Below, piece after piece: positions 7,828 to 17,000 of a stretch of 64,000 nucleotides of DNA. Positions within the stretch are counted from its first letter, which is position 1. Every line of letters begins with the position of its first letter. The translations under genes and the position numbers were made by a program. The DNA is from Lentihominibacter butyricus (lineage in GTDB: Bacteria > Bacillota > Clostridia > Peptostreptococcales > Anaerovoracaceae), in the NCBI RefSeq assembly GCF_025567305.1, contig NZ_JAOQJP010000002.1, forward strand, positions 62,001-126,000, given 5' to 3'. Under the pieces are notes generated by a model. The model was given only the letters and a program-made list of their open reading frames with translations, made no database searches and had not been told where the DNA came from.

Positions 7828-9198
7828 ATGGAGAGAGAAACGTTAAAATCCCGGATGGGATTCATCCTGCTTTCTGCGGGATGCGCTATTGGTATAGGTA
7901 ATGTATGGAAATTCCCGTACATGGCCGGTCAGGGCGGAGGCGGCGCCTTTGTTCTGTTTTATTTCATATTTCTTGTGATCCTGGGTCTGCCGATCATGAC
8001 TATGGAGTTCGCTGTCGGCAGAGCGAGCCGCAGAAGTCCGGTCAAGGCTTATCAGGAGCTGGAAAAACCGGGCAGCAAATGGCACATACACGGATATTTC
8101 ACACTCATAGGCTGCTATCTGCTCATGATGTTCTACACGACAGTCACGGGCTGGATGCTCTACTATTTTTATCTGACTGCCGCCGGAAAATTCGATGGCG
8201 CTGACGTCGATACAGTTTCCGGGACTTTTACAGGCATGCTCGGAAAGCCGGGCGTCATGACGCTCTGCATGGTGATAGTCGTATGCATCGGTATCTTCGT
8301 ATGCATGAGAGGTCTGCAGAGCGGTCTTGAGCGCATCACGAAAATAATGATGATCGCGCTTCTGGTTATCATGGTCGTGCTGGCGATAAACAGCTTCTTC
8401 ATGCCAGGTGCAAAGGAAGGTCTGCGATTCTATCTGCTGCCTGACTTTGACCGTATGCAGGAAGTCGGCATCATGAACACGCTGGTGGGCGCGATGAACC
8501 AGGCGTTCTTTACGCTGAGCCTCGGTATCGGCGCGATGGCGATCTTCGGAAGCTACATCGGCAAGGATCACTCGCTTCTCGGCGAATCGACCAGAGTCGT
8601 TATCCTCGACACGTTCGTTGCGATAACATCGGGTCTCATAATATTCCCGGCATGCTTCACATATAATGTAGACCAGACTTCAGGGCCAAGCCTGATCTTC
8701 ATCACGCTGCCGAATATCTTCGCGAACATGTCGATGGGCAGACTGTGGGGAAGCCTGTTCTTCCTGTTCATGTCGTTCGCAGCACTTTCGACGGTTCTGG
8801 CTGTGTTCGAAAACATCATCAGCTGCGGCATGGAGCTTACGGGATGCAGCCGAAAAAAATCAGGTCTCGTGAATCTCGTTCTGATCACAGCGCTGTCGCT
8901 CCCGTGCGTTCTCGGATACAATCTCTGGAGCTGGGACGGATTCGCTGTTTTCGGCGGAGCTGTGCTTGACGTCGAGGATTTCTTCGTAAGCAACATATTC
9001 CTGCCGCTGGGTTCGCTCGTGTATCTGCTGTTTTGCGTCACGCGCTACGGCTGGGGCTGGAGCAAATACAAGGAAGAGGCCAACACAGGTCACGGTCTCA
9101 AGATGCATGACTGGATGCGTCCGTATCTCACATATATACTGCCGCTGATCGTTCTGTTCATATTCGTGTTCGGTATCTATGACAAGTTTTTCGCATAG
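7828..9198 (+). CDS. Sodium:neurotransmitter symporter (NSS/SNF) family transporter
   Basis: A 456-residue inner-membrane transporter that should couple Na+ entry to amino-acid or related amine uptake, as in bacterial LeuT/MhsT relatives. The family signature in the first membrane helix is clear (AIGIGNVWKFP, residues 20-30, then the Gly-rich unwound part GQGGGGAF). The remainder alternates hydrophobic helices (11 to 12 predicted by eye), with conserved blocks such as FFTLSLGIGAM and SGLIIFPACF. The length fits the shorter bacterial branch. The ATG at 7828 has an ideal AGGAGG and its own promoter. It stands alone on the + strand between leftward genes. The substrate cannot be told from sequence. 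Confidence 0.93.
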   Translation: MERETLKSRMGFILLSAGCAIGIGNVWKFPYMAGQGGGGAFVLFYFIFLVILGLPIMTMEFAVGRASRRSPVKAYQELEKPGSKWHIHGYFTLIGCYLLMMFYTTVTGWMLYYFYLTAAGKFDGADVDTVSGTFTGMLGKPGVMTLCMVIVVCIGIFVCMRGLQSGLERITKIMMIALLVIMVVLAINSFFMPGAKEGLRFYLLPDFDRMQEVGIMNTLVGAMNQAFFTLSLGIGAMAIFGSYIGKDHSLLGESTRVVILDTFVAITSGLIIFPACFTYNVDQTSGPSLIFITLPNIFANMSMGRLWGSLFFLFMSFAALSTVLAVFENIISCGMELTGCSRKKSGLVNLVLITALSLPCVLGYNLWSWDGFAVFGGAVLDVEDFFVSNIFLPLGSLVYLLFCVTRYGWGWSKYKEEANTGHGLKMHDWMRPYLTYILPLIVLFIFVFGIYDKFFA

Positions 9199-9243
9199 TT
9201 TGTGTTTATGCAAAAATGCGGAAGACCCGTGTGTCATGGGTTT

Positions 9244-9280
9244 CCGGCGCGCCCCTGTCTGCTTGACAGAGGCGCGCCGG
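9244..9280 (+). terminator. Strong GC-rich hairpin after the symporter gene
   Basis: CCGGCGCGCC-CTGTC and GACAG-GGCGCGCCGG form a stem of about 15 bp with a short loop, 46 bases after the stop codon. No U-run follows directly, so a terminator role is plausible but not certain. The two related palindromes downstream suggest a repeat family instead. Confidence 0.45.
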
Positions 9281-9374
9281 GGTCCATGATGTGCGGGTCG
9301 TTTTTGTTGCAACGGGTGTTGCTGCCGGGCCGGCGGAACTCGGAGAGGCCTGGTGGAATTCGGAGAGACCTGGC

Positions 9375-9449
9375 GACTCCGGCGGGCGCGCCGGAGTCTA
9401 CGGAATCGCCGTGCCAACCGAAGCCGGCGGGCCCACTGGGCGCGCCGGC
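9375..9449. repeat. Two further GC-rich palindromes related to 9244-9280
   Basis: GACTCCGGCG / CGCCGGAGTC at 9375-9398 (loop 4) and GCCGGCG-GCCC / GGGC-CGCCGGC at 9423-9449. All three palindromes share a GGGCGCGCCGG-like core. Confidence 0.6.
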
Positions 9450-9489
9450 AGCTCGGATATTACCAAGATTGCCGCTGCAGGTCTTTTCT

Positions 9490-9627
9490 TTTGGTAAAAA
9501 TCACCTGATATCCTTCATCTTAAAGAGACCGTTTACCAAACGACTTATTTTATCTATGTCTTTTGGGTAATTTTCTACGGAAAATATCGCTTTTTCCGTA
9601 ATAAAAATACCAAAAGTAAATATCAGG
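9490..9627. repeat. Nested TTGGTAA-type inverted repeats
   Basis: TTTGGTAAA (9490-9498) pairs with TTTACCAAA (9532-9540). CTTTTGG-TAATTTT (9560-9574) pairs with AAAATACCAAAAG (9604-9616). CCTGATAT near 9504 pairs with ATATCAGG near 9620. ACGGAAA / TTTTCCGT forms an inner hairpin at about 9577-9600. Confidence 0.55.
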
Positions 9628-9660
9628 AATCCTATTTTGGGTATTCCCCATGAAAAAAAA

Positions 9661-9705
9661 CAGGCGAATAACTGCTGTTTTTACCAACAACAGCCAGTCG
9701 CCTGA
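9661..9705. terminator. Long hairpin downstream of the vWA gene
   Basis: CAGGCGA-N4-CTGCTGTT and AACAACAG-N4-TCGCCTG form a two-part stem. On the - strand it is followed by a U-rich stretch (the A8 run at 9653-9660), so it can end transcription of the leftward vWA gene. Confidence 0.6.
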
Positions 9706-9852
9706 TAATCTTTGGTTTTTAATTGAGATCTATTGACCTCCTGTCGCCGCAAGCCGTCCGGGGCTCAAGGCCAAGCCGTCGATCCCATACAGGCGCCAAG
9801 ACTCGATACCCCAGGGTGCAAGCATCACGCCTCAGGCGCCGAGACTCAGAAC

Positions 9853-11052
9853 TCAGCGATCCCGTAGCAGTCTGTACATGCCTTCCTTCAGTCCGTCTAT
9901 CGAAAGCCGGAACATCGGGAATACTTTTTCGATCTCGAGAAACGATTCCGGCATCCATGCAGGATTCTCCTCTCTTTCCTGAGGGTGTAGCCATATCGAA
10001 TGCCTGTACTTTTCCTTAAAACGTCTGAACCACGTGATGCCGTCTGCGGGAGCACCGGCCCAGCTGCTGTACGTGCTGTATGAGCCGTCCGTCAGCTCAT
10101 GCATCGCCATGTCCGCATCGCCCACGAATATCACCTTGTAGTCTCCTGAGATATTCCTCAGCACCCAGTCGGTCTTCAGCGTTTCTTCAGTATCGATAGA
10201 TGGATCCTTGTAAAGCCTCTCCTCGAGGCAGTTGTGGAAATAATATATCTTCAGATCCGCGAACGTGTTCGCTTTGTGCAGCGACTGGAAAAGCAGGCTG
10301 CAGAGCTGTTCATAAGGGCGCATCGAACCGCCCGAATCGATCAGCAGCAGCAGCTTCAGTCTGTTTTTTCTCGGCGGCTGCATCCGTATATCGAGGATCC
10401 CCCCGCGGCTGCATGTGCTGTCGATCGTTCCGCGTATATCCAGCTCCTCTTCACTGTTTTCAAGCTTTCGCGACAGTTCTCTCAGCAGCCTGAACGCCAT
10501 CTGGAACTGCCTGGACTCGATGGTGCAGTCAGTGCGCCAGTCCCTGAACTTTCGGTCGCCGCGCGCGTGTATCACGCTTTTCCCGCCGGCGCCCTGCACC
10601 ATCGTACCGCCGCCTGCGCCAGGTCCCGCACCGATCCCTGCGGAAGCATTCCCCGCGACCTCGCTGCTCCCGAACACGGGACTGCCGTCGCTGTCACCGC
10701 CACTCTCCGAAAGCCGAGTTTCCATCGCCGCCATTATCGCCCGCAGATCCATATCATTTTTATCCATATAAGGCGCGAAAGCCCTTTCCACGAGCTCCGG
10801 ACGAGCCTGGATCTCCGCGATCTCAGCCTGCAGCTTTTGCGAACCGGCATTCCTGAAATACCTGTAAAACAGATCCTCGAACTTGTCCAGATCGCTCTCC
10901 GATTTGACGAGCAGCGCCCGGCAAAGAATATAGAATCCCCGCATTGACTGCCCGTGAAGCCCTGACTGCAGCCCTTCCATCAGCGCCAGCCAGTCATGCA
11001 TCGATACCTTGAAACCGCCAGCGCGCAGGAACAGCAGAAATTCCAGAAACAT
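9853..11052 (-). CDS. vWA-domain protein (CoxE-like) paired with a MoxR ATPase
   Basis: 399 residues. The N-terminal third (about 1-115) is alpha-helical. Residues about 118-160 are a Gly/Ser/Ala-rich linker. The C-terminal vWA domain holds a metal-ion-dependent adhesion site (DSGGSM, Asp239-Ser243), followed by a second motif, VIFVGDADMAMHELT. This is the layout of CoxE-like proteins encoded next to MoxR AAA+ ATPases, which are thought to act together as a chaperone or metal-insertion pair. Its ATG overlaps the ATPase stop by one base (TAATG), so the two are translationally coupled. The partner enzyme they mature is not evident in the window. Confidence 0.88.
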   Translation of the reverse strand: MFLEFLLFLRAGGFKVSMHDWLALMEGLQSGLHGQSMRGFYILCRALLVKSESDLDKFEDLFYRYFRNAGSQKLQAEIAEIQARPELVERAFAPYMDKNDMDLRAIMAAMETRLSESGGDSDGSPVFGSSEVAGNASAGIGAGPGAGGGTMVQGAGGKSVIHARGDRKFRDWRTDCTIESRQFQMAFRLLRELSRKLENSEEELDIRGTIDSTCSRGGILDIRMQPPRKNRLKLLLLIDSGGSMRPYEQLCSLLFQSLHKANTFADLKIYYFHNCLEERLYKDPSIDTEETLKTDWVLRNISGDYKVIFVGDADMAMHELTDGSYSTYSSWAGAPADGITWFRRFKEKYRHSIWLHPQEREENPAWMPESFLEIEKVFPMFRLSIDGLKEGMYRLLRDR

Positions 11053-11882
11053 TATCTGAGCCCTCCCATGCTTTTCTTCACGTCTTCCAGATCCTCATCC
11101 TTCTTGATCAGGAAACTGAGAAGCGGCAGATCGCGCCTGAGACTGTCCACCGGCAGCCCGCTGAGCCTGAGCGCACTGATCCAGTCAAGCAGCTCGCTGG
11201 TGCTCGGCTTTTTCTTCATCTCAAAATACTCGCGCACGTAGAAGAACGCATCGAGCGCCTGCTCCATCAGTTTTTCCTCGATATCCGGATAATGTGCCAG
11301 TATGATCTCTCGCATCTGCGCTTCGTCCGGGAATTCGATGAAGTGGAAAGCGCACCTGCGCAGGAATGCGTCAGGAAGCTCTTTCTCGGCATTCGACGTG
11401 ATTATCACGATCGGCGGGTTCTTCGCTCTGATCGTTTCATCGGTTTCGGGTATATAAAACTCCATTCGGTCGAGTTCCCAGAGCAGGTCGTTCGGGAATT
11501 CCAGATCGGCTTTATCTATTTCGTCTATCAGCAATACGCACTGCTTTTCCGCCGTGAAAGCTTCGCCGATCTTGCCCATTTTTATGTATCTTTTTATATC
11601 GTCGACGCCTTCATTCCCCAGCTCGCTGTCGTACAGCCTGCGAACGACGTCGTACTGGTACAGGCCATCCTGCGCCTTCGTGGTAGACTTGATGCTCCAG
11701 ACTATCAGCTCCTTGCCGAGCGCTTTTGCGATGGCTTCCGCAAGTGCGGTCTTGCCGGTCCCCGGCTCGCCCTTTACGAGAAGCGGCTTGTTCATTTTTA
11801 TCGCGATGTTCATCGTCAGCATGAGGTCGTCGCTGATGATATAGTCGTCAGTTCCTTTGAACTGATATGTGTTTTCGTTCAT
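11052..11882 (-). CDS. MoxR-family AAA+ ATPase
   Basis: 276 residues from the ATG at 11880-11882, with AGGAG seven bases upstream. The longer frame adds 11 residues with no ribosome site. Walker A is GEPGTGKT (38-45), Walker B is LLIDEID (117-123), and a sensor-like ITSNAEKELPDAFLRRC follows. The length and motifs match MoxR proteins, which use ATP to remodel or activate partner enzymes together with vWA proteins. It is the first gene of a two-gene leftward operon with the vWA gene. Substrate unknown. Confidence 0.93.
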   Translation of the reverse strand: MNENTYQFKGTDDYIISDDLMLTMNIAIKMNKPLLVKGEPGTGKTALAEAIAKALGKELIVWSIKSTTKAQDGLYQYDVVRRLYDSELGNEGVDDIKRYIKMGKIGEAFTAEKQCVLLIDEIDKADLEFPNDLLWELDRMEFYIPETDETIRAKNPPIVIITSNAEKELPDAFLRRCAFHFIEFPDEAQMREIILAHYPDIEEKLMEQALDAFFYVREYFEMKKKPSTSELLDWISALRLSGLPVDSLRRDLPLLSFLIKKDEDLEDVKKSMGGLR

Positions 11883-12136
11883 GTCTTTCTCCTGTTTTAT
11901 GCAAAATTGCAGCATTGTTTTTTCATGCGTTTACAAACTTTACAATATAGGATTCTATCACGGTTTGGGCATTTCGTCCACTTTCATGGATATTTGATGT
12001 ATTTTATTATATGTTTTGGAATCTTATGGTATCTCATGCGTGTTGTCGCTCCTACCGTCGCTCCATCGGGGGCCTGCTCTTTGATTGCTTTGACTGCTAG
12101 ACTTTATCTTGTGTATTATTACGAGATTAATGAAAA

Positions 12137-12336
12137 TCCTGCACAATCTGCGTTTGAGATGTGCAGGATAATATGAAGCTGAAAAGAATCTACACAAGGA
12201 AAATCGCCAAAACGATAAAAATCTACCAAAATCTCATAAAATCGTCTTATTTTTAGCATGATCTCCGATTTCCTTGTGTAATGATTTTTACTCTTTACGG
12301 TCATCTGCACAATCGGAGGAGCCATTGTGCAGATAT
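12137..12336. repeat. Symmetric multi-hairpin element
   Basis: From left to right: CCTGCACA / TGTGCAGG with a 14-nt loop (near 12138-12167); a long pair TACACAAGGAAA(A)TCG near 12191-12207 / CGATTTCCTTGTGTA near 12267-12281 enclosing a smaller pair (ACGAT / ATCGT); and ATCTGCACAAT / ATTGTGCAGAT with a 10-nt loop (near 12305-12336). The outer hairpins share the TGCACA stem. The mirror-like order resembles a small non-coding mobile element or a folded RNA. Confidence 0.5.
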
Positions 12337-12468
12337 TATCCGAAAGCCCGATTTCTACACAAAATGTATCCACTACACGCGTTTAATGCGCCGTAAAATG
12401 GCTCCGCCAATTTCTCTATGAGAAATTTCCTATTGCTGTAAAAAAACACTTGTCCCGAAATGTGAAAA

Positions 12469-12512
12469 CAAGCGTACTTCTCCGATGATGATAGGTACGC
12501 TTGCTTTTATTT
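12469..12512 (+). terminator. Hairpin with U-rich tail
   Basis: CAAGCGTAC (12469-12477) and GTACGCTTG (12495-12503) form a 9-bp stem followed by CTTTTATTT on the + strand. No + strand gene is recognised upstream, so it may end a transcript of the hairpin element. Confidence 0.5.
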
Positions 12513-12567
12513 ATCCGCACTTTCGATTACTTCTGCGTTCTCCGTTACAATAGGAGCAGAAAGTGCA

Positions 12568-12590
12568 AACCACCAGTTCAACTGGTGGTT
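12568..12590 (-). terminator. Palindrome just after a camelysin-like gene
   Basis: AACCACCAGTT-C-AACTGGTGGTT is a perfect 11-bp inverted repeat, 14 bases beyond the stop codon. It is followed on the gene strand by TTGCACTTT. It could be a terminator. Such palindromes are also typical of IS200/IS605-type ends, but no transposase is present here. Confidence 0.5.
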
Positions 12591-12604
12591 GCGATTCTTA
12601 TAGA

Positions 12605-13771
12605 TTATTCTGGAACAACATTGTACCAGTCGCCGTTCTGAACGACCTTGTAGCCGTCAGCAATGAATATTTCACCTTCGCCGACAGTGACATTGGACGG
12701 GTCAAACTTGTAGAACGAGCCACCCTTAACGGTGATAGTGGCAGCGTCGCTGTCATTACAGTTCAGCGTCCAAGCCGGGCTGACGCACTTAAAGGTGCCG
12801 CCTTCGATGGTGATCTTCGCACTGTCCTCTGCATAAATCAAGGACAGCGCGGAACCTGCGGGAGCCTGGTTTGCAAATTCGCCGCCCTTAATGATAATCT
12901 CGGATCTACTGGAGGCGCAGACGGCCATCGCGTAGTTGCTGACATAAGTGCCGTAAACCGTTGTAGCATCTACGGTAATCTTTGCAGTACCCGTTCCGTG
13001 AATTGCACCGGATGTGCCGTTTGCCTGAATGTTACCGGTCACTGTATGTACGCCGTCAGTATATTCCACGCGCTTGAGCACGGTAGCCGCATTTGCATCG
13101 TAATTGTTATCAAAGCTATCGCTTTCCACAGTCGCCTGAGTAGCGCGCACCTCAATGCCGAGGCCGGAGACAGAGGAAGGTCTGTGCCTTGAAGCATTGG
13201 CTTCGTTACCGACAGATGTAGGCATGTAGATCGCTACGGCAAAGGGTTTGGACTCTTCTCCTGCTTTCAGAGTAATCCATCCGTCGGTGAGCATAACATC
13301 CTTCGCCAAAGTCTTTTCGGTGGCGGCAATGGCAGACCAAACATCCTCGCGGTTTGCAAACTTGGTCGCGGTCCCGGCAGTGCCGATCTTCAGATAATTG
13401 TCCACACGGTACCAGTCGCCGTTAACATTTTTGCCCCTGTTTGAGGTGTAATTTTTGGAGAAGCCGGTCTCATATTTCAGAGCCAGATTGCCGGCATTTA
13501 CAACCTTCAGATACACCACCTGCGTGTAACCCGGCTCCCAAAGTGCATTGTCGTCAAAGAGCTTAGTCTGCTCGGTGGCTTCCTTCCATGTCTGCATATC
13601 GGTGCTGTACATGAGCTTGACGTCCAGGTTGCCTGCCTGAATCTTGTTGACACCGGTGGATGCGGTGTCGGTGAACCACGCAAAGGTGGTACCGATGAGC
13701 ATTGCCACGCACATAAAGATGGCCAGTACGCTGATAATCAATGCCCGCTTGGTAGATTTGCTGTTTGTCAT
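12605..13771 (-). CDS. TasA/camelysin-like fibre protein with beta-helix-like C-terminal half (type B, divergent copy)
   Basis: 388 residues starting at an ATG with AAGGAGG upstream. The signal and cleavage region (TTFAWFTDTASTGVNKIQAGNLDV) match the array at 1-4370, but the first 20 residues (MTNSKSTKRALIISVLAIFM) differ. The TasA-like domain contains LWEPGYTQVVYLKVVNAGNLALKY and SVGNEANASR. The C-terminal half has IIIKGGEF, ITIEGGTF and ITVKGGSF repeats and ends NGDWYNVVPE, like the type B gene at 3198-4370. Its DNA is visibly more GC-rich than that of the tandem copies, and it sits apart from them next to palindromes, which suggests a separate origin. It is probably also processed by the SipW-like peptidase. 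Confidence 0.85.
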   Translation of the reverse strand: MTNSKSTKRALIISVLAIFMCVAMLIGTTFAWFTDTASTGVNKIQAGNLDVKLMYSTDMQTWKEATEQTKLFDDNALWEPGYTQVVYLKVVNAGNLALKYETGFSKNYTSNRGKNVNGDWYRVDNYLKIGTAGTATKFANREDVWSAIAATEKTLAKDVMLTDGWITLKAGEESKPFAVAIYMPTSVGNEANASRHRPSSVSGLGIEVRATQATVESDSFDNNYDANAATVLKRVEYTDGVHTVTGNIQANGTSGAIHGTGTAKITVDATTVYGTYVSNYAMAVCASSRSEIIIKGGEFANQAPAGSALSLIYAEDSAKITIEGGTFKCVSPAWTLNCNDSDAATITVKGGSFYKFDPSNVTVGEGEIFIADGYKVVQNGDWYNVVPE

Positions 13772-14022
13772 TATGTTTTACCTCCTTATTCTAGTTTTTT
13801 CAATGACAATATGTAAACACTGGTTTTACAGTGATTACACCGTAGTGATGTCGTACGGTATCTAGTCCTTTTATGTCGACATTTCGCCGTTACTTTTCGC
13901 CATCTGCGCTTTCATTTGCAGAAACAGAATGAGAATACAAGCGATATAGCCGGCTCGTACATTTTCATTGGATTCTCATTCAGTTTTCACTCAGCTTTTA
14001 TCCCATCATGTGCGGCAAATAC

Positions 14023-17000
14023 TTACTTGCGTGATTTCCTGCGCGATATGATGATCACCACTGCGATGATGCACAATGCAGCGATCATGATCGCTATGAT
14101 CATTCCTACAGGCGTGCTGTCGCCGGTATTAGTATGGCTGCCGCCATTTGCACCGGGATCGTCGCCCTTCGAAGGATCATCCTTCTTCACCTGCTTGTTG
14201 TTGAAGACGATATGATCATCCTCTGATGCGCTGCTCGTTACACTGAGCGTGCCGTCTTTGTTGTCTTTTACCGATACATGCACGCTGTGGCCTGCGGTAT
14301 CGAAGATAGTGTTCGCATCGCGTCCGCCTGCCGGAACGACTTCACGGATCACATAATCGTGTTCGCCCGGTTCGGAGTAAGTGATCTGACCGAAATCGAC
14401 GCTTCCTGCCTTGCCGGCCTCCGCTGCGGCATTAGTGCCTGTCGCGATCACGGACTGCTCGCCGTCTTTCATCTCCAGAAGCTCGAACCGGAATTCGCCT
14501 TCCTTGAGATCACGTCCGGTCAGGATCTTGTCGACCCTGAACATAGTGCCGATATCGACAGTCTTGTCCTCTATGCCGTAAGTGTTGACAAAGCTGAATG
14601 CCTCTTCTTCATTTATATCCTCGACATAGAACCGTTTTTCGCTGTCGCTGTATTTTACCGTAACGTTCACGTCCCTGCTGACATTGCTGTCATTAGTGAC
14701 GCCTGCAAAGCTGCCGCTTTCCGTGATCGTGTACCTGAATGTGCGCGTCCTCATACCGTTTTCGTCAGGTTCGACGCCCTCAAAATCGGAAGCCTGCAGG
14801 ACTATACGGCCAAAGTCGATCTCACCTGTCGCACCGTTGACAGCCTCCGTCATCTCCCTGCCGTCAAGCACCGGAACAGGCGCAGCGCTTTCCACGACGC
14901 CCTGAGTAGTCTCAACGCCTGTCAGCGTGAATGTGAACCTGCCGGTGATATCAGCCGGAGTCAGAACCAGCCCTTCATGCTCATTTTCGAGCAGCTTCAG
15001 CCCCGTCACAGGGATCGAGGCCTTATTCGTATCGTACTCGTTTTCAAATGCGAGCTTATCACTTCCGTCCGGATACGTCACTTCCGTCTTCAGCGTGCCG
15101 TCACCGTTATCGCTCACCGTCACAAGGATGCCGAACGATGACTTCACAGGCGAAACACCTGCCGGCAGCTTGTCAGTGACCTCAGAAACGAGATACTGAT
15201 AAACATACTTTCCGTCTTTCTTCACGGCAAGGCCGTCTTCGACGTCCTTTTTGAGCTGCTTCGTCGTATACGTTATCCTGCCGAATTCCACCGCACCGGC
15301 TTTGCCTGCTTCTGCTGCCGCATTTGTTCCCTCGGCGATCACAGTCTTCTGTTCAGCCTTGTCCTCCGCATTCGTGATGTGGAACCTGAACTCGCCGTCT
15401 TTCATGTCTCTTCCGGTCAGCGTCTTGTCAGCTGCGATCTTTACAGCTCCATCGCCGTTCAGCTCTCCGGAAGCTTCATACGTGTTTGCAAAAGGCACCT
15501 TCGCGATCTTCCTGTCGCCTGCAGCTCTGCTGCTGACGCTGGTCCTGTCGATCTGCTTTCCTGCAGCCTTGTCTTTCACTGTCGTCTGTGCCGACAGCAC
15601 GCCTTCGCCGTCATCAGTGACCTTGATATCCACACGGTAGGTATGTCCGTCGTAGCTGTAGCCCGATTTACCGTCGTTCTGCTCCGAGATCTCGTAGCTG
15701 AACGTCTTGCCGCCGTCATTCTGTGTGAATTTCACTGCGGTTCCGTCAAGAACATCTATCGTGCAGCTCTGGCCGTCCAGTGCCGCGGTCGACTTGAATT
15801 CCTTCTCAGTCTGTTCGCGCCCGAAGCCCAGCTTATATGCCGCGTCATCTGCAGTCGTGTTCCCGTCTTCATTATCCAGAGCCTTGACGATGAATGTGAA
15901 CTGTCCGTCCTCCATGTCTCTTCCGTCAAGAGTCTTTGTGATCACGATGCCTGCCTGATCGCTGTAAATGACTGATGAGCTGTATGTATTGTAAAAATCA
16001 AGATTCGTTATCGAGTCTTTTGCGACTTCCGCAGCGAGACTACCCTTGCCGTCGTCAGTCACATATACCGGTATCCTGTGCGGCTCGCTGTCATAGACGA
16101 TGCCCTTCACTTCACTCCTGCCCGGAACAGTCTCGGTAATGAAAAATTCATAAGGTTCGCCTGCAGAATCCTTCGTGAACCTGATCGAATCGAAATCCAG
16201 CGTCACAGTCTGCTGTCCCTTTGCATCTTCATAATCTGCCGTAACTACACCGAACACAGCCTTGTCGCCCTCGACATGGTATGAATCATTCGGTACCGCA
16301 GCCAGCAGTTCCTCGTTATCCGCAGCTGCCCAGAGAGTGAACGTGAAGCTGTCGCCTTCCTTCCAGTCACGGCCTCGCAGCGTCTTCGTGCCTTCGAGCT
16401 TCATTGAACCTGCAGCGCTGTAGCTGTTAGTCCACGAAACAGTATCTGCATTCACTGCATCTGCTCCGCCAGCTTTCGCTTTCAGACTGCTGCTGATCGC
16501 GAGCTTTCCGTCTCTCGGATCACTGGCGCTCGATGTCAGCGTCAGCTCGTACGATGTCGTATCATACGTGACACCGTCCTTCACATTATTGTCGGCATCT
16601 GCCGGGATCTTTTCCCTGAGCGTATACTTATATGTCACTCCCGCCTTGCTGAACTTCACTTTGCCGAAATCCAGATCCGCGGAGTTTCCTGATGACGGCT
16701 TTATCGTCACTTCTTTGACTTCCTCGCCGTTTTCATCGACCGGATACGGCGCACTGCCGTCCGGTGTGATCGCGAATGTAAAGCTGTCGCCTTCTGCAAA
16801 GTCGCGGCCCTCGATCGTCTTCACGCCTGTGATGTCATAGCTTCCGCTTTCTTTGTATTTATTGACGAACTTCGCAAGGCCGGTCTCTTCATGACCGCTG
16901 TTATCATATGAAACCTGCGCTTTCAGCCTGCCGGTCTTGTTACCGTCATCGTCTTTATCAGTTACCGTCACTGTCACGGTGCTGATATTGTCATCATATG

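Larger units (their letters stand above)
9199..9852. other. Intergenic region rich in palindromes
   Basis: 654 bases between convergent genes with no supported gene. The left part is very GC-rich and carries three strong hairpins (9244-9280, 9375-9398, 9423-9449). The right part is AT-rich and carries nested TTGGTAA-type inverted repeats and a long hairpin (9661-9705). The readable frames here are interrupted and have no ribosome sites. Confidence 0.7.
11883..12604. other. Intergenic region with symmetric hairpins
   Basis: 722 bases with no convincing gene. An 84-codon frame at 12119-12373 on the - strand runs through the hairpins and has no family features. The region contains an ordered set of inverted repeats at 12137-12336, a terminator-like hairpin at 12469-12503 and a palindrome at 12568-12590. 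Confidence 0.65.

Noticed and set aside
12119..12373. 84-codon frame on the - strand in the hairpin-rich spacer
   Set aside because: It runs through the inverted repeats, has no ribosome site and resembles no protein I know.
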